Part shown: one piece after another, positions 30,996 to 39,228 of the stretch | How the letters are laid out: every line of letters starts with the position of its first letter | Position numbering within the stretch: position 1 is the stretch's first letter | Assembly (NCBI GenBank): GCA_947495165.1 | Contig: CANLXM010000001.1 | Coordinates: 1,302,001 to 1,366,000 of the forward strand | Direction: 5' to 3' | Source: an uncultured Cellulomonadaceae bacterium | Lineage (GTDB): Bacteria > Actinomycetota > Actinomycetes > Actinomycetales > Cellulomonadaceae | Length of the DNA: 64,000 nt | Translations under genes and position numbers: made by a program | Notes under the pieces: generated by a model | The model's input: only the letters and a program-made list of their open reading frames with translations | Databases searched by the model: none | Told to the model about the DNA's origin: nothing

Positions 30996-31039
30996 GCGGC
31001 CCGTGCACCGGGAGATCGCCAGACTGTCTCCGGTCGAGG

Positions 31040-32236
31040 TCAGGACAGGCGGCGCAGGCGGACGGTCGACGGCAGCGCCGCGAGCGAGGCGACGACGTCG
31101 TCCGCGAGGGGCGAGCCCGCATCGGTGACCACATAGCCGATGTCGCCGTGCGTCGCCAGCAGCTGAGCCTCGATGTTGACGTCGTGCTCGGCGAGAACCT
31201 GGTTCACCTTGGCGAGCACACCCGGGGTGTTGCGGTGCAGGTACGCGAGACGGTGCGCACCGGTCTGCTCGAGGGCGAGGTTCGGGACGTTGACGCTCAG
31301 CGTGGTCGAGCCCGTCTGCAGGTAGTCGCGCAGCTTCGTGGCGACGAACTGGCCGATCGCTTCCTGCGCCTCCTCGGTGGAGCCGCCCGTGTGCGGCGTG
31401 AGGATCACGTTCGGCAGACCCTGCAGGTCGAACACGAACGGGTCGCCCTTGCGCTTGGGCTCCTGCGGGAAGACGTCGACCGCGGCGCCGGCCACGTGCC
31501 CCGAGACGAGCGCGCCACGCAGCGCGGCGTAGTCGACCACGAAGCCGCGGGACAGGTTGAGGAAGATCGATCCCGGTCGCATGCGCGCGACGTGAGCAGC
31601 ACTGAACATCCCGGCGTTGCCGGGCCGGCCGTCGACGTGCAGGGTGACGACGTCCGCCACCTCGAGCAGCTCCTCGACCGTCTCCATGCGCCGCGCGTTG
31701 CCGAGCGACAGCTTCTCGGCCGTGTCGTAGAAGACGACAGACATGCCCAGGTTCTCGGCGAGGACCGACAGCTGCGTGCCGATGTTGCCGTAGCCGATGA
31801 TCCCGAGCGTGCGACCGCGGATCTCGTGCGCGCCCGACGCGCTCTTGTTCCACACGCCCTGGTGCATCTCGTCGTTGAAGACGGTCAGCCGGCGCGTGAG
31901 CGCGATGATGTCGGCGAGCGCGATCTCCACGACGGACCGCGTGTTGGAGAACGGCGCGTTGAACACGGCGACCCCACGGTGCGCCGCGGTGTCGAGCGCG
32001 ACCTGGTTGGTCCCGATGCAGAACGCCCCGATGGCCATCAGGTCCGGGGCATGCTCCAGGACCCGCTCCGTGACGTTCGTCTTCGACCGGATCCCCAGGA
32101 TGTCGACGCCGTCGAGCGCGGCGATCAGCTCGTACTCGTCCAGCGCACCGGTGCGCTGGACGACGTCGATCCCCTGCGAACGGAGGATCTCGGTGGCGAG
32201 GGGATGCAGGTTCTCAAGGAGGAGGGCGCGTAGCAC
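31040..32236 (-). CDS. serA: D-3-phosphoglycerate dehydrogenase (SerA)
   Basis: The 398-residue enzyme oxidises 3-phosphoglycerate, the first step of serine synthesis. It has the D-2-hydroxyacid dehydrogenase fold with GYGNIGTQL as the NAD site and the catalytic Arg/Glu/His set (LSRGF, PHTGGS). A C-terminal ACT domain (about 325-398) would bind serine for feedback control. Length and the absence of the intervening ASB domain resemble the short E. coli-type SerA rather than the ~530-residue mycobacterial form. GTG 32236 is chosen because GATACT lies 6 nt upstream; a TTG at 32272 would lie upstream of that -10. Confidence 0.88.
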   Translation of the reverse strand: MLRALLLENLHPLATEILRSQGIDVVQRTGALDEYELIAALDGVDILGIRSKTNVTERVLEHAPDLMAIGAFCIGTNQVALDTAAHRGVAVFNAPFSNTRSVVEIALADIIALTRRLTVFNDEMHQGVWNKSASGAHEIRGRTLGIIGYGNIGTQLSVLAENLGMSVVFYDTAEKLSLGNARRMETVEELLEVADVVTLHVDGRPGNAGMFSAAHVARMRPGSIFLNLSRGFVVDYAALRGALVSGHVAGAAVDVFPQEPKRKGDPFVFDLQGLPNVILTPHTGGSTEEAQEAIGQFVATKLRDYLQTGSTTLSVNVPNLALEQTGAHRLAYLHRNTPGVLAKVNQVLAEHDVNIEAQLLATHGDIGYVVTDAGSPLADDVVASLAALPSTVRLRRLS

Positions 32237-32242
32237 CCTCGC

Positions 32243-32248
32243 AGTATC
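32243..32248 (-). promoter_or_regulatory. -10 element for serA (leaderless)
   Basis: GATACT on the minus strand ends 6 nt before GTG 32236. The first base departs from TANNNT, so the call is tentative. Confidence 0.4.
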
Positions 32249-32293
32249 GGCGGCGGAGCCGAGCGCGACCAAGCCGGTCCCACGGGGTGGACC

Positions 32294-34513
32294 TCAGTGC
32301 TGCTGCGGCCACCCGGGGGGCAGGTCGCGGGACGTCACCACCCGCAGCTGCCGGGTGGCCCGCGTCATCGCCACGTAGAGGTCGGGGGCGCGCAGGCTCG
32401 CGGGCTCGACCAGGACGACGACGTCGAACTCGAGACCCTTCGTCTCGTGCGGCACGAGCACGGCGAGCGGAGCGTCGACGTCGGACCCGAGGGGCAGCAG
32501 GTCGGCCACCTCGCTGGCCCGCAGCGCGGCTCGCACGGGCTCGGGATCGAGCGTCACGACGGCGACCCGCCCGGTGCGGTCGGCGCCCACCGTCGCGGCG
32601 GCGGCGGCCACCGCCTCGGCCGCGACGGTGGTCACCATCTCCGGTGCGGCGACCCGGATGACGCGGAGCGCGTCCTCCACCTCACGCGCGGACGTCACGG
32701 GGGAGACCGGCAGGCCGGCGGCGAGCGCGACGTCCTGGGCCCCCTGGGCGAGCACGTCGGGCGTGCGGTAGTTCACGGTGAGCTCGCGCTGGCGCCAGCC
32801 GTCGCGCAGGAGCGGTCGGAGCATGGTCTCCCAACGCGTCGCTCCCGCGGCGTTCGACGTCTGTGCGACGTCACCGACGATCGTGAGCGACCGGGTGGGG
32901 CAGCGGCGCAGCAGCATGCGCCACGCCATGGGGGAGAGCTCCTGTGCCTCGTCGACGACGACGTGACCATAGGTCCACGTCCGGTCCGCGGCGGCGCGCT
33001 CGGCCGTCGTGAGCGCGGGGCCCTGCTGGGCGAAGCGGTCGACGAGCGCGTCGGCGTCCACGAACGCGCCTGCGCCGGAGGTCGCGAGCACCTGCTGCGC
33101 GTACTCGCGGTCCCGTGCGCGCTCGGCGGCAGCCGCGCGGGCGCGCACGCGCTCGAGCTCGTCGTCCTCGCCGAGCAGCTCGGCGGCCTCGTCGAGCAGG
33201 GGGATGTCCGCGATCGTCCACGGGGCGTCCGCCGGACGCGCCAGCAGCTCCCGGTCCGCCGGGCTCAGATGGGGGGCCGCCTGCGCGAGCCGGTGCGGCT
33301 TGGTGAACAGGTCTCGGACCAGCTGCTCGGGCGTGATCGGGAACCACGCGATGTTCAGGGCGACCCGGACCTCGCGCGTCGTGCGCAGGTCCTCGACGAT
33401 GCCCGAGCGGTCCTCGGGGGCGTAGGCCAGCGCGTCGGTGACCTGGGTCGCCAGCTTGCCCAGCATGTCGCGGACGAACACGGCGCGGGCCTCGTTGTGC
33501 GGCTTGTGGCTCCGGCGGGCACGGCTGATCGCGTCGGCGACGTCGCGCGGCCGGATCACGACGTCCACGCCGTCGACCCGCACCTGCGTCTCCCGGTCCG
33601 GGACGCGCTGGCGCGCACGGACGGCTCTCTCGATCGCCTTGGCCATGCGCAGGTCGCCCTTGACGCGAGCCACGCGCCCGTCGTCGTCCTGGGTGGCCCG
33701 GATGCCCGGGAGCAACCCGCCCAGGGTGGACGACACGACGCCGGTCTCGCCGAGCGAGGGCAGCACCTGGTCGATGTACCGCAGGAACGCCGGGCTGGGG
33801 CCGACGAGCAGCACACCCGAGCGCTCGAGCACCTTCCGGTGGTGGTAGAGCAGGTAGGCGGCGCGGTGCAGCGCGACGGCGGTCTTGCCGGTGCCGGGCC
33901 CGCCCTGGACCACGAGCGCACCGGTGAGCGGCGCGCGGATGATCTCGTCCTGCTCGGCCTGGATGGTCGCGACGATGTCGTTCATGCGGCCGGTGCGCTT
34001 GGCGGCCATGGCCGCCAGCAGGGCGCCCTCGCCCGACAGGTGGGCACCGTCGTCGCCGCTCGCCGCGTAGGCCTCGAGGTCCAGCACCTCGTCCTCGAGC
34101 GAGACCACCTGGCGCCCGCGGGTCACCAGGTGCCGGCGGCGGACGACGTCGTCGGCGTGGGCGGCGGTGGCGCGGTAGAACGCCTGGGCGGCGGGCGCCC
34201 GCCAGTCGGTGAGCAACGACGTGTGCTCGGCGTCGGTGAGGCCGAGCCGGCCGATGTAGCGGGTGGCGCCGTCGCTGAGGTCGAGACGGCCGAAGCACAG
34301 CCGGTCCTCGACGGCCTCGAGCTGGGCGAGCCGGTCCTCGTACAGCGTCGCGAATGCGTCGCGCTCGCTGCGGTTCTGCGGCGAACCCGACGGGCCCGCC
34401 TTGCGGACGCGCTGGAGCCGCACCCGCGCCTGCGCGCGGAGCTCGTCGAGCCGTGCGTAGAGGTCGTCCAGGGTGCTCTGCTCGCGTTCCAGCTCGTCGG
34501 TCAGTCCCGACAC
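32294..34513 (-). CDS. HelD/HelR-like RNA polymerase-associated ATPase
   Basis: The 739-residue UvrD-like ATPase resembles actinobacterial HelD/HelR, which pull RNA polymerase off DNA and recycle it. An N-terminal coiled coil (about 1-50, LEREQSTLDDLYARLDELRAQARVRLQRV) would enter the polymerase secondary channel. The motor has Walker A GGPGTGKTAV, the VVVDEAQELSP Walker B and GDVAQTSNA. GTG 34513 is chosen over the upstream ATG 34549: GAGGGAG lies 8 nt before it, and the -10 CATAAT at 34548-34553 places the transcript start after 34547. Some HelR proteins give rifamycin tolerance; no rifamycin-associated promoter element is seen here. Confidence 0.8.
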   Translation of the reverse strand: MSGLTDELEREQSTLDDLYARLDELRAQARVRLQRVRKAGPSGSPQNRSERDAFATLYEDRLAQLEAVEDRLCFGRLDLSDGATRYIGRLGLTDAEHTSLLTDWRAPAAQAFYRATAAHADDVVRRRHLVTRGRQVVSLEDEVLDLEAYAASGDDGAHLSGEGALLAAMAAKRTGRMNDIVATIQAEQDEIIRAPLTGALVVQGGPGTGKTAVALHRAAYLLYHHRKVLERSGVLLVGPSPAFLRYIDQVLPSLGETGVVSSTLGGLLPGIRATQDDDGRVARVKGDLRMAKAIERAVRARQRVPDRETQVRVDGVDVVIRPRDVADAISRARRSHKPHNEARAVFVRDMLGKLATQVTDALAYAPEDRSGIVEDLRTTREVRVALNIAWFPITPEQLVRDLFTKPHRLAQAAPHLSPADRELLARPADAPWTIADIPLLDEAAELLGEDDELERVRARAAAAERARDREYAQQVLATSGAGAFVDADALVDRFAQQGPALTTAERAAADRTWTYGHVVVDEAQELSPMAWRMLLRRCPTRSLTIVGDVAQTSNAAGATRWETMLRPLLRDGWRQRELTVNYRTPDVLAQGAQDVALAAGLPVSPVTSAREVEDALRVIRVAAPEMVTTVAAEAVAAAAATVGADRTGRVAVVTLDPEPVRAALRASEVADLLPLGSDVDAPLAVLVPHETKGLEFDVVVLVEPASLRAPDLYVAMTRATRQLRVVTSRDLPPGWPQQH

Positions 34514-34547
34514 CCTGTCTCCCTCGCGTCGATCGGACGGGGCATCC

Positions 34548-34553
34548 ATTATG
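34548..34553 (-). promoter_or_regulatory. -10 element for the HelD-like gene
   Basis: CATAAT on the minus strand predicts transcription from about 34541. This leaves a ~28-nt leader with GAGGGAG before GTG 34513 and excludes ATG 34549. Confidence 0.5.
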
Positions 34554-34616
34554 GCCGATCCCGACCGGGCCGGGGGACGCCGTCTCGAGCTCGCCGCGGG
34601 GGGCGCCGGGCGCGCC

Positions 34617-34622
34617 TAGGAT
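34617..34622 (+). promoter_or_regulatory. -10 element for the histidine kinase operon
   Basis: TAGGAT lies ~32 bp before GTG 34655, and GGAGGA (34644-34649) serves as ribosome-binding site. Confidence 0.5.
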
Positions 34623-34654
34623 CGGGGGCGACCCGACGGTGTTGGAGGACATCT

Positions 34655-36274
34655 GTGAGCAGCGAACCGCGCGATCCGAGCGCCCTCGAGACGAGCAGGG
34701 TGGGCTGGACCCTGCGGCGCCGGCTCGGTGTCGCGCTGCTCGTCGCCGGCATCGTGCTCGCGACCATCCTCACGATCGCCCTCACGGCGACCGCGCGCGT
34801 GCGGAACCACCAAGAGATGGTCACCGGCGACTACTACGCGACGGTCTCCCTGGTGAACCGCTCGTACGAGCGTCTCGCCGCTGCGCAGTCCTCGATGCGC
34901 GGCTACGCGCTGACGGGCGACGATGCCCTCCTGCCGGCCATCGAGGAGGTGCGAGAGGCGCGGCAGGTGCTCGCGCTCGACGACGTGCCCGCGTCGGTCC
35001 GGGACGAGCTCGGCGACGATCTCGCCGCGCTCGTGGCGAGCGCGAACGCTGGCGTGGAGCGGTGGCTCGACGAGTTCGCCGGCCCGGTGGTCGACAGGGT
35101 GGCCGCGGCCGGTCCGGTCGTGCTCGCCCCCGAGTACTTCGTCGACGGCCAGGTCGTCTTCGACGGTGTGCACGAGGACATGGACGCGATCGTGGCCCTG
35201 GTCAACGAGGCGCGCGACGCTCAGTCCCGGGACCTCGTCGCCGCCACGAGGACGCTCGTCTACTCCTTCGGGTTCCTCGCGCTCTCGACGGTCGTGATCG
35301 GTGCGATCGTGTGGAACCGGCTGCGGCGCTGGGTGATCGACCCGCTGCAGATGCTCGCCGGAAGCGTGCGCCGGGTGCGCGACGGCGAGGTGGACGCGCG
35401 GATCGGCACCGACGGACCCGACGAGATCGGCGAGCTGGCCGGCGACGTCGAAGATCTGCGGATGACGCTCGTGGGCCAGCTGCGCCAGAACGAGGCCGAC
35501 CGGGCCGAGGTCGTGGCGGCCAACGAACAGCTGGTGCACCAGTCGGAGGAGCTGGCGCGCTCGAACCGCGACCTCGAGCAGTTCGCGTACGTCGCCTCGC
35601 ACGACCTCCAGGAGCCCTTGCGCAAGGTCGCCAGCTTCACGCAGCTCCTGCGCAAGCGCTACGGGGGACAGCTGGACGACCGCGCGGACCAGTACATCGA
35701 GTTCGCCGTGGACGGGGCGCACCGGATGCAGCGCCTGATCCAGGACCTGCTCCTGTTCTCCCGCGTCGGTCGCACGCCGGCCGACTCCCGGGAACCGGTC
35801 CCGCTGGACGAGTGCGTGAGCGCCGCCCTGGCCAACCTCGGCGAGATCCTGGAGGAGACCGGGGCGCACGTCACCACGGACGCGCTGCCCACCGTCGTCG
35901 GGGAGTCGGGCCTGCTCACCCAGCTGTTCCAGAACCTCGTCGGCAACGCCGTGAAGTTCCGTCGCGACGGCCTCGCCCCGCGCGTCGAGATCACCGTGCG
36001 ACGTGACGGCGACGAGTGGCTCTTCGCGTGCCAGGACAACGGGATCGGCATCGACCCCCAGTATGCTGACCGTGTCTTCGTGATCTTCCAGCGACTGCAC
36101 GCCAAGGACGAGTACGCGGGCACGGGCATCGGGCTTGCTCTGTGCAAGCGGATCGTGGAGTTCCACGGGGGTCGGATCTGGTTGGATGAGGACAGCGATT
36201 CGCAGGGCGCCACGATCCGGTGGTCCTTGCCGGCAGGCACCGACGCCCCCGAGACCGAGGGCGTCGAGAGATGA
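34655..36274 (+). CDS. CHASE3-HAMP sensor histidine kinase
   Basis: The 539-residue membrane sensor has a transmembrane helix at ~24-47, an extracytoplasmic CHASE3-like domain (~50-200, with [12 protein letters not shown]), a second helix at ~205-228, HAMP (~230-285), a short coiled coil, HisKA with phospho-acceptor His316 ([10 protein letters not shown]) and HATPase_c ([31 protein letters not shown]). The [13 protein letters not shown]-box is the form seen in Cph1-type kinases that pair with Rcp1-like regulators. The stop overlaps the next gene as ATGA. The signal is unknown. Confidence 0.9.
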   Translation: MSSEPRDPSALETSRVGWTLRRRLGVALLVAGIVLATILTIALTATARVRNHQEMVTGDYYATVSLVNRSYERLAAAQSSMRGYALTGDDALLPAIEEVREARQVLALDDVPASVRDELGDDLAALVASANAGVERWLDEFAGPVVDRVAAAGPVVLAPEYFVDGQVVFDGVHEDMDAIVALVNEARDAQSRDLVAATRTLVYSFGFLALSTVVIGAIVWNRLRRWVIDPLQMLAGSVRRVRDGEVDARIGTDGPDEIGELAGDVEDLRMTLVGQLRQNEADRAEVVAANEQLVHQSEELARSNRDLEQFAYVASHDLQEPLRKVASFTQLLRKRYGGQLDDRADQYIEFAVDGAHRMQRLIQDLLLFSRVGRTPADSREPVPLDECVSAALANLGEILEETGAHVTTDALPTVVGESGLLTQLFQNLVGNAVKFRRDGLAPRVEITVRRDGDEWLFACQDNGIGIDPQYADRVFVIFQRLHAKDEYAGTGIGLALCKRIVEFHGGRIWLDEDSDSQGATIRWSLPAGTDAPETEGVER

Positions 36275-36720
36275 GCGAGATGATCAAGCAGCAGCAGATG
36301 GTGGACGTCCTCCTGGTCGAGGACGACCCGGGCGACGTCCTGATGACGCGTGAGGCGTTCGAGGACTACAAGATCGCCAACCGGCTCTCGGTCGTGTCCG
36401 ACGGCGTCTCTGCGCTCGAGTTCGTCCGCAAGCAGGGCGAGTACGCCGACGCCCCCACGCCGGACCTGATCCTCCTGGACCTCAACCTGCCCCGGATGGA
36501 CGGCCGCGAGGTCCTCGCGGCGCTCAAGGACGACCCCGAGCTGCGCAGCATCCCCGTGGTCGTGCTGACGACGTCGGAGGCCGAGGAAGACATCCTGCGC
36601 TCGTACTCCCTGTACGCGAACGCGTACGTGACCAAGCCCGTGGACTTCGACCGCTTCATCAACGTCGTGCGGAGCATCGACGAGTTCTTCGTCAGCGTGG
36701 TCCGGCTGCCCGGACGCTGA
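36271..36720 (+). CDS. Single-domain response regulator (Rcp1-like)
   Basis: The 149-residue receiver has acidic residues in [12 protein letters not shown], phospho-acceptor Asp70 ([13 protein letters not shown]), Thr in [11 protein letters not shown] and Lys122 (YVTKPVDF). There is no output domain. The N-terminal [15 protein letters not shown] and the C-terminal FVSVVRLP extension are typical of Rcp1-type regulators that pair with Cph1-like kinases. It is coupled to the kinase by a 4-bp overlap and ends at a strong terminator, so the two form a closed two-gene unit. The downstream target must lie elsewhere. Confidence 0.92.
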   Translation: MSEMIKQQQMVDVLLVEDDPGDVLMTREAFEDYKIANRLSVVSDGVSALEFVRKQGEYADAPTPDLILLDLNLPRMDGREVLAALKDDPELRSIPVVVLTTSEAEEDILRSYSLYANAYVTKPVDFDRFINVVRSIDEFFVSVVRLPGR

Positions 36721-36737
36721 TCCGCTGAGCGACCTTG

Positions 36738-36775
36738 GCGCGAGCGGCCGTGGGAATGCCCACGGCCGCTCGCGC
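36738..36775 (+). terminator. Strong terminator after the two-component pair
   Basis: Perfect 17-bp arms (36738-36754 and 36759-36775) with an AATG loop lie 18 bp after the response-regulator stop. The short run GTTCT follows. Confidence 0.85.
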
Positions 36776-36825
36776 GTTCTGCACCGGTGACCGACGCGCC
36801 GCGTGTCGAGACGGAGGAGGACATC

Positions 36826-37752
36826 GTGCTGGACCCCCAGGGCATCTACGAGCTGGACGAGACTGTCGCAGCGCAGCTGGGCGCTGTGGCGGGCTCAGGC
36901 ACGGGTCCTGTGCTCGTGCACGTGCTCGACGGCTTCGTCGACGCGGGCAGCGCGGGGGAGATCGTCGCCGAGCACCTGCGCGACCAGCTCACGAGCACGC
37001 GCCTCGTGACGTTCGACGTCGACCAGCTCCTCGCCTACCGCTCGCGCCGCCCCGTCATGACCTTCGACGACGACCGCTGGGTCTCCTACGACGAGCCGCT
37101 CCTGGTCATCGACGTGCTGCACGACACCGAGGGCACGCCGTTCCTGCTGCTGCACGGCATGGAGCCCGACCTGCAGTGGGAGCGGTTCTCCCGGGCGGTC
37201 CGCGACGTCGTCGAGCGCTTCGGCGTCTCGCTGACCGTCGGGGTGCACGGCATCCCGATGGGCGTACCGCACACCCGACCGATCTCGGCGACCGCGCACG
37301 GCACGCGCAACGAGCTCCTCGACATCCAGCCGCACGTCTTCGGTCGGGTCCAGGTGCCGTCGAGCGCGTCGTCGCTGCTCGAGCTCCGGCTCGGTGAGGC
37401 GGGCCACGACGCCATGGGTTTCGCCGTGCACGTGCCGCACTACCTCGCGCAGGCGCGCTTCGCGCCCGCGGCGCGAGCGGGCCTCGAGCACCTGCAGCGT
37501 GTCACCGGGCTGTCGCTCGACGTCGCCGCGATCGACGCGGCGGCCGACGAGACGATGGCGAGCGTGGCGGAGCAGGTCGAGGGCTCTGAGGAGGTCGCGA
37601 ACGTCGTGCGGCTGCTCGAGAACCAGTACGACTCGTTCGCGCGCTCGGTCGGGCGGACGAACCTGCTCGCGGACTCCGCGCCGATCCCTTCGGGCGACGA
37701 GATCGCCGCGCACTTCGAGGAGTTCCTCGCGCAGCAGGACGAGACCGACTGA
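36826..37752 (+). CDS. PAC2 family protein
   Basis: The 308-residue protein belongs to the PAC2 group, which includes eukaryotic proteasome assembly chaperone 2. The N-terminal LDPQGIYELDE and the core PVLVHVLDGFVDAGSAGEIVAEHL are typical, as are LLLLHGMEPDLQWERF and GIPMGVPHTRP. Actinobacterial members may act with the proteasome or ATP-grasp enzymes, but their role is not established. GTG 36826 is chosen because GGAGGAGG sits 5 nt before it; the earlier GTG 36787 lies only 11 nt after the terminator stem and would add 13 unconserved residues. No other proteasome gene is in the window. Confidence 0.85.
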   Translation: MLDPQGIYELDETVAAQLGAVAGSGTGPVLVHVLDGFVDAGSAGEIVAEHLRDQLTSTRLVTFDVDQLLAYRSRRPVMTFDDDRWVSYDEPLLVIDVLHDTEGTPFLLLHGMEPDLQWERFSRAVRDVVERFGVSLTVGVHGIPMGVPHTRPISATAHGTRNELLDIQPHVFGRVQVPSSASSLLELRLGEAGHDAMGFAVHVPHYLAQARFAPAARAGLEHLQRVTGLSLDVAAIDAAADETMASVAEQVEGSEEVANVVRLLENQYDSFARSVGRTNLLADSAPIPSGDEIAAHFEEFLAQQDETD

Positions 37753-37777
37753 CGCGCGCGCGGCCGCGCGCCGGCGT

Positions 37778-38656
37778 CTAGGTCGACGGCGGGTCCCGTC
37801 GAACCTGAGCCTGACCGACGAAGGTCGCGAGGTCGCCACCGGTGAGGATCGTCGACGGCGCTGCCAGCGACCGCACGGCACGGTCGAGCGCGGCGCCGGC
37901 GAGATCGGGGCCGTGGGGTCCTGCGTCCTCCTCGCCCGGTGCCACAGCCGCGATGACGAGGTTGCCGTAGCGCCGTCCCTTGAGCACGCCTGGCTCTGCG
38001 ACGAGCGCGAGGCGCGCGGTGCCGAAGGTCGCCCCGACCGTCGCCAGCTCTTCGCGGACGCCGCGGAGCGGCGCCTGATCGGCGACGTTCAGCAGGTAGA
38101 GGCCGCCGGGTCGCAGCGTGTGGCGGGCGAGCAGATGGAACTCGGCCGTCGTCAGGTGTCGCGGGGTGACATCGGGCGCGAACGCGTCCCGGACGACGGC
38201 GTCGGCCGTCGCTGGCCGGAGGTCCCCCAGGACGGTGCGGCCGTCCCCGGCTCGTAGGCGCAGCGCGGGTGCGCGCGGCAGGTCGAACCACTCACGCACC
38301 GCGGAGAGCAGCTCGGCCTGCGGGTCGATGCCGATCTGACGGCTGCCCGGGCGCACGGCGTCGACGTGTCGGGCGAGCGCGCAGCCCGCCGCGCCGACAT
38401 GCACGACGTCGAGCGGGCCCGGCGGGACCAGGGCGAGCACGGCCGCCATCTGCTGCATGTACTCGAACCCGAGGAAGCCAGGATCGCCGAGGCGGAGGTA
38501 GGAGCTCGGGACGCCGTCCACGAGGAGCGTGAAGCCGGTGGGGTCGTCGCGGTCCGGCACGGCCTCGACGGTCGTGGAACCCAGAGTGACGGGTCCGCTC
38601 GGGATCCGTGTCAGTGGCGAGGAGGAGGATCGTGCTCGAGCAGGTCGACGGGCCAT
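37778..38656 (-). CDS. Spermidine-synthase-like methyltransferase-fold protein
   Basis: The 292-residue soluble protein has the spermidine-synthase fold: GFEYMQQMAAVLAL, a nucleotide loop VVHVGAAGCALARHV, the acidic IGIDPQAEL and VVRDAFAPDVTPRHLTTAEFH. The usual polyamine-site sequence GG(D/E)G is replaced by GAAGCA, and the catalytic Asp-rich loop is not obvious, so polyamine synthesis is doubtful. Many such orphans in actinobacteria are annotated as fused MFS/spermidine synthase without evidence of activity; here the membrane part is absent. It is divergent from the SOS-regulated HEPN operon, whose LexA box lies 36 bp before its start. Confidence 0.7.
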   Translation of the reverse strand: MARRPARARSSSSPLTRIPSGPVTLGSTTVEAVPDRDDPTGFTLLVDGVPSSYLRLGDPGFLGFEYMQQMAAVLALVPPGPLDVVHVGAAGCALARHVDAVRPGSRQIGIDPQAELLSAVREWFDLPRAPALRLRAGDGRTVLGDLRPATADAVVRDAFAPDVTPRHLTTAEFHLLARHTLRPGGLYLLNVADQAPLRGVREELATVGATFGTARLALVAEPGVLKGRRYGNLVIAAVAPGEEDAGPHGPDLAGAALDRAVRSLAAPSTILTGGDLATFVGQAQVRRDPPST

Positions 38657-38682
38657 GGGAACAACCTAGGCTGCCGGAGGGC

Positions 38683-38711
38683 TTGACGAACTCGAACAGG
38701 TGTTCGAGTAT
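38683..38711 (+). promoter_or_regulatory. LexA-repressed promoter of the HEPN-dinB operon
   Basis: TTGACG (-35, 38683-38688), 17-bp spacer, GAGTAT (-10, 38706-38711). A perfect 16-bp SOS box TCGAACAGGTGTTCGA fills the spacer at 38692-38707, so LexA binding must exclude RNA polymerase. It is the best SOS box in the window. Confidence 0.9.
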
Positions 38712-38739
38712 GGGCGTAACGCGAGACGAGGAGAGGGCC

Positions 38740-39228
38740 ATGGTCACCATGACGAAGCGCCAGCACGCCGAGCCCGAAGGCGAGGCGCGCACCGCAGGCG
38801 TCGCCCCGCTCTCGGCGGCCGCGAGCCGTCTGGTCGCGCGCGCCGATGCCGAGATCCTCGCAGCCCAGCTCTCGACCAACCCGGCCGACACGTTCCTGCA
38901 CGCGCACTTCGCGGCGCTGCGCGCCGCGGGTGCCGTGCTCGAGGCCAGTGGTCGAGCGCGTCCCCGAGGTCGTGCCCGCAACGCCTGGGACCTGCTGAGC
39001 CAGTTCGTTCCCGAGCTCGCATGGTGGGCGGGGTACTTCGCGGACGGCGCTCGCCTGCGTTCTGCGGTGGAGGCAGGCCGCGGCGACGACGTGAGTGCCG
39101 AGCGTGCGGAGGCCGCGCTCGCCGCGGCCGAGGACTTCCGGGATGTCGTCGCCAGCCACCTAGGGTTGATGGACGCCGCGGCGACGGCCTGGCGCCCGAC
39201 TCCGTGGCACTCTGGCCGTGCCTCATGA
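38740..39228 (+). CDS. SAV_6107-like HEPN domain protein
   Basis: The 162-residue helical protein resembles the SAV_6107-type HEPN family. HEPN proteins are often RNases or toxins with an R-x4-6-H motif; here Arg134-x5-His140 (FRDVVASH) fits near the expected C-terminal helix. Other blocks are LSAAASRLVARADAEI, FLHAHFAALRAAGAVL and AWDLLSQFVPELAWWAGYFADGARLR. A GAGGAGAG ribosome-binding site precedes the ATG; ATG 38749 is an alternative. The last 4 bases overlap dinB as ATGA, and a perfect LexA box controls both. I infer a damage-response role linked to DNA polymerase IV. RNase activity is untested. Confidence 0.78.
   Translation: MVTMTKRQHAEPEGEARTAGVAPLSAAASRLVARADAEILAAQLSTNPADTFLHAHFAALRAAGAVLEASGRARPRGRARNAWDLLSQFVPELAWWAGYFADGARLRSAVEAGRGDDVSAERAEAALAAAEDFRDVVASHLGLMDAAATAWRPTPWHSGRAS

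Noticed and set aside
37756..37771. 16-bp GC palindrome between the PAC2 and spermidine-synthase-like genes
   Set aside because: It is alternating GC with no room for a loop beyond low-complexity sequence. It may terminate, but evidence is weaker than for the other hairpins.
38608..38630. GTGTCAGTG-N8-GAGGAT upstream of the HEPN-dinB operon, resembling a PafBC promoter
   Set aside because: The -10 half is poor and the site is inside the divergent coding sequence. The same 8-mer also occurs by chance in cinA (about 5177) and near 62761.
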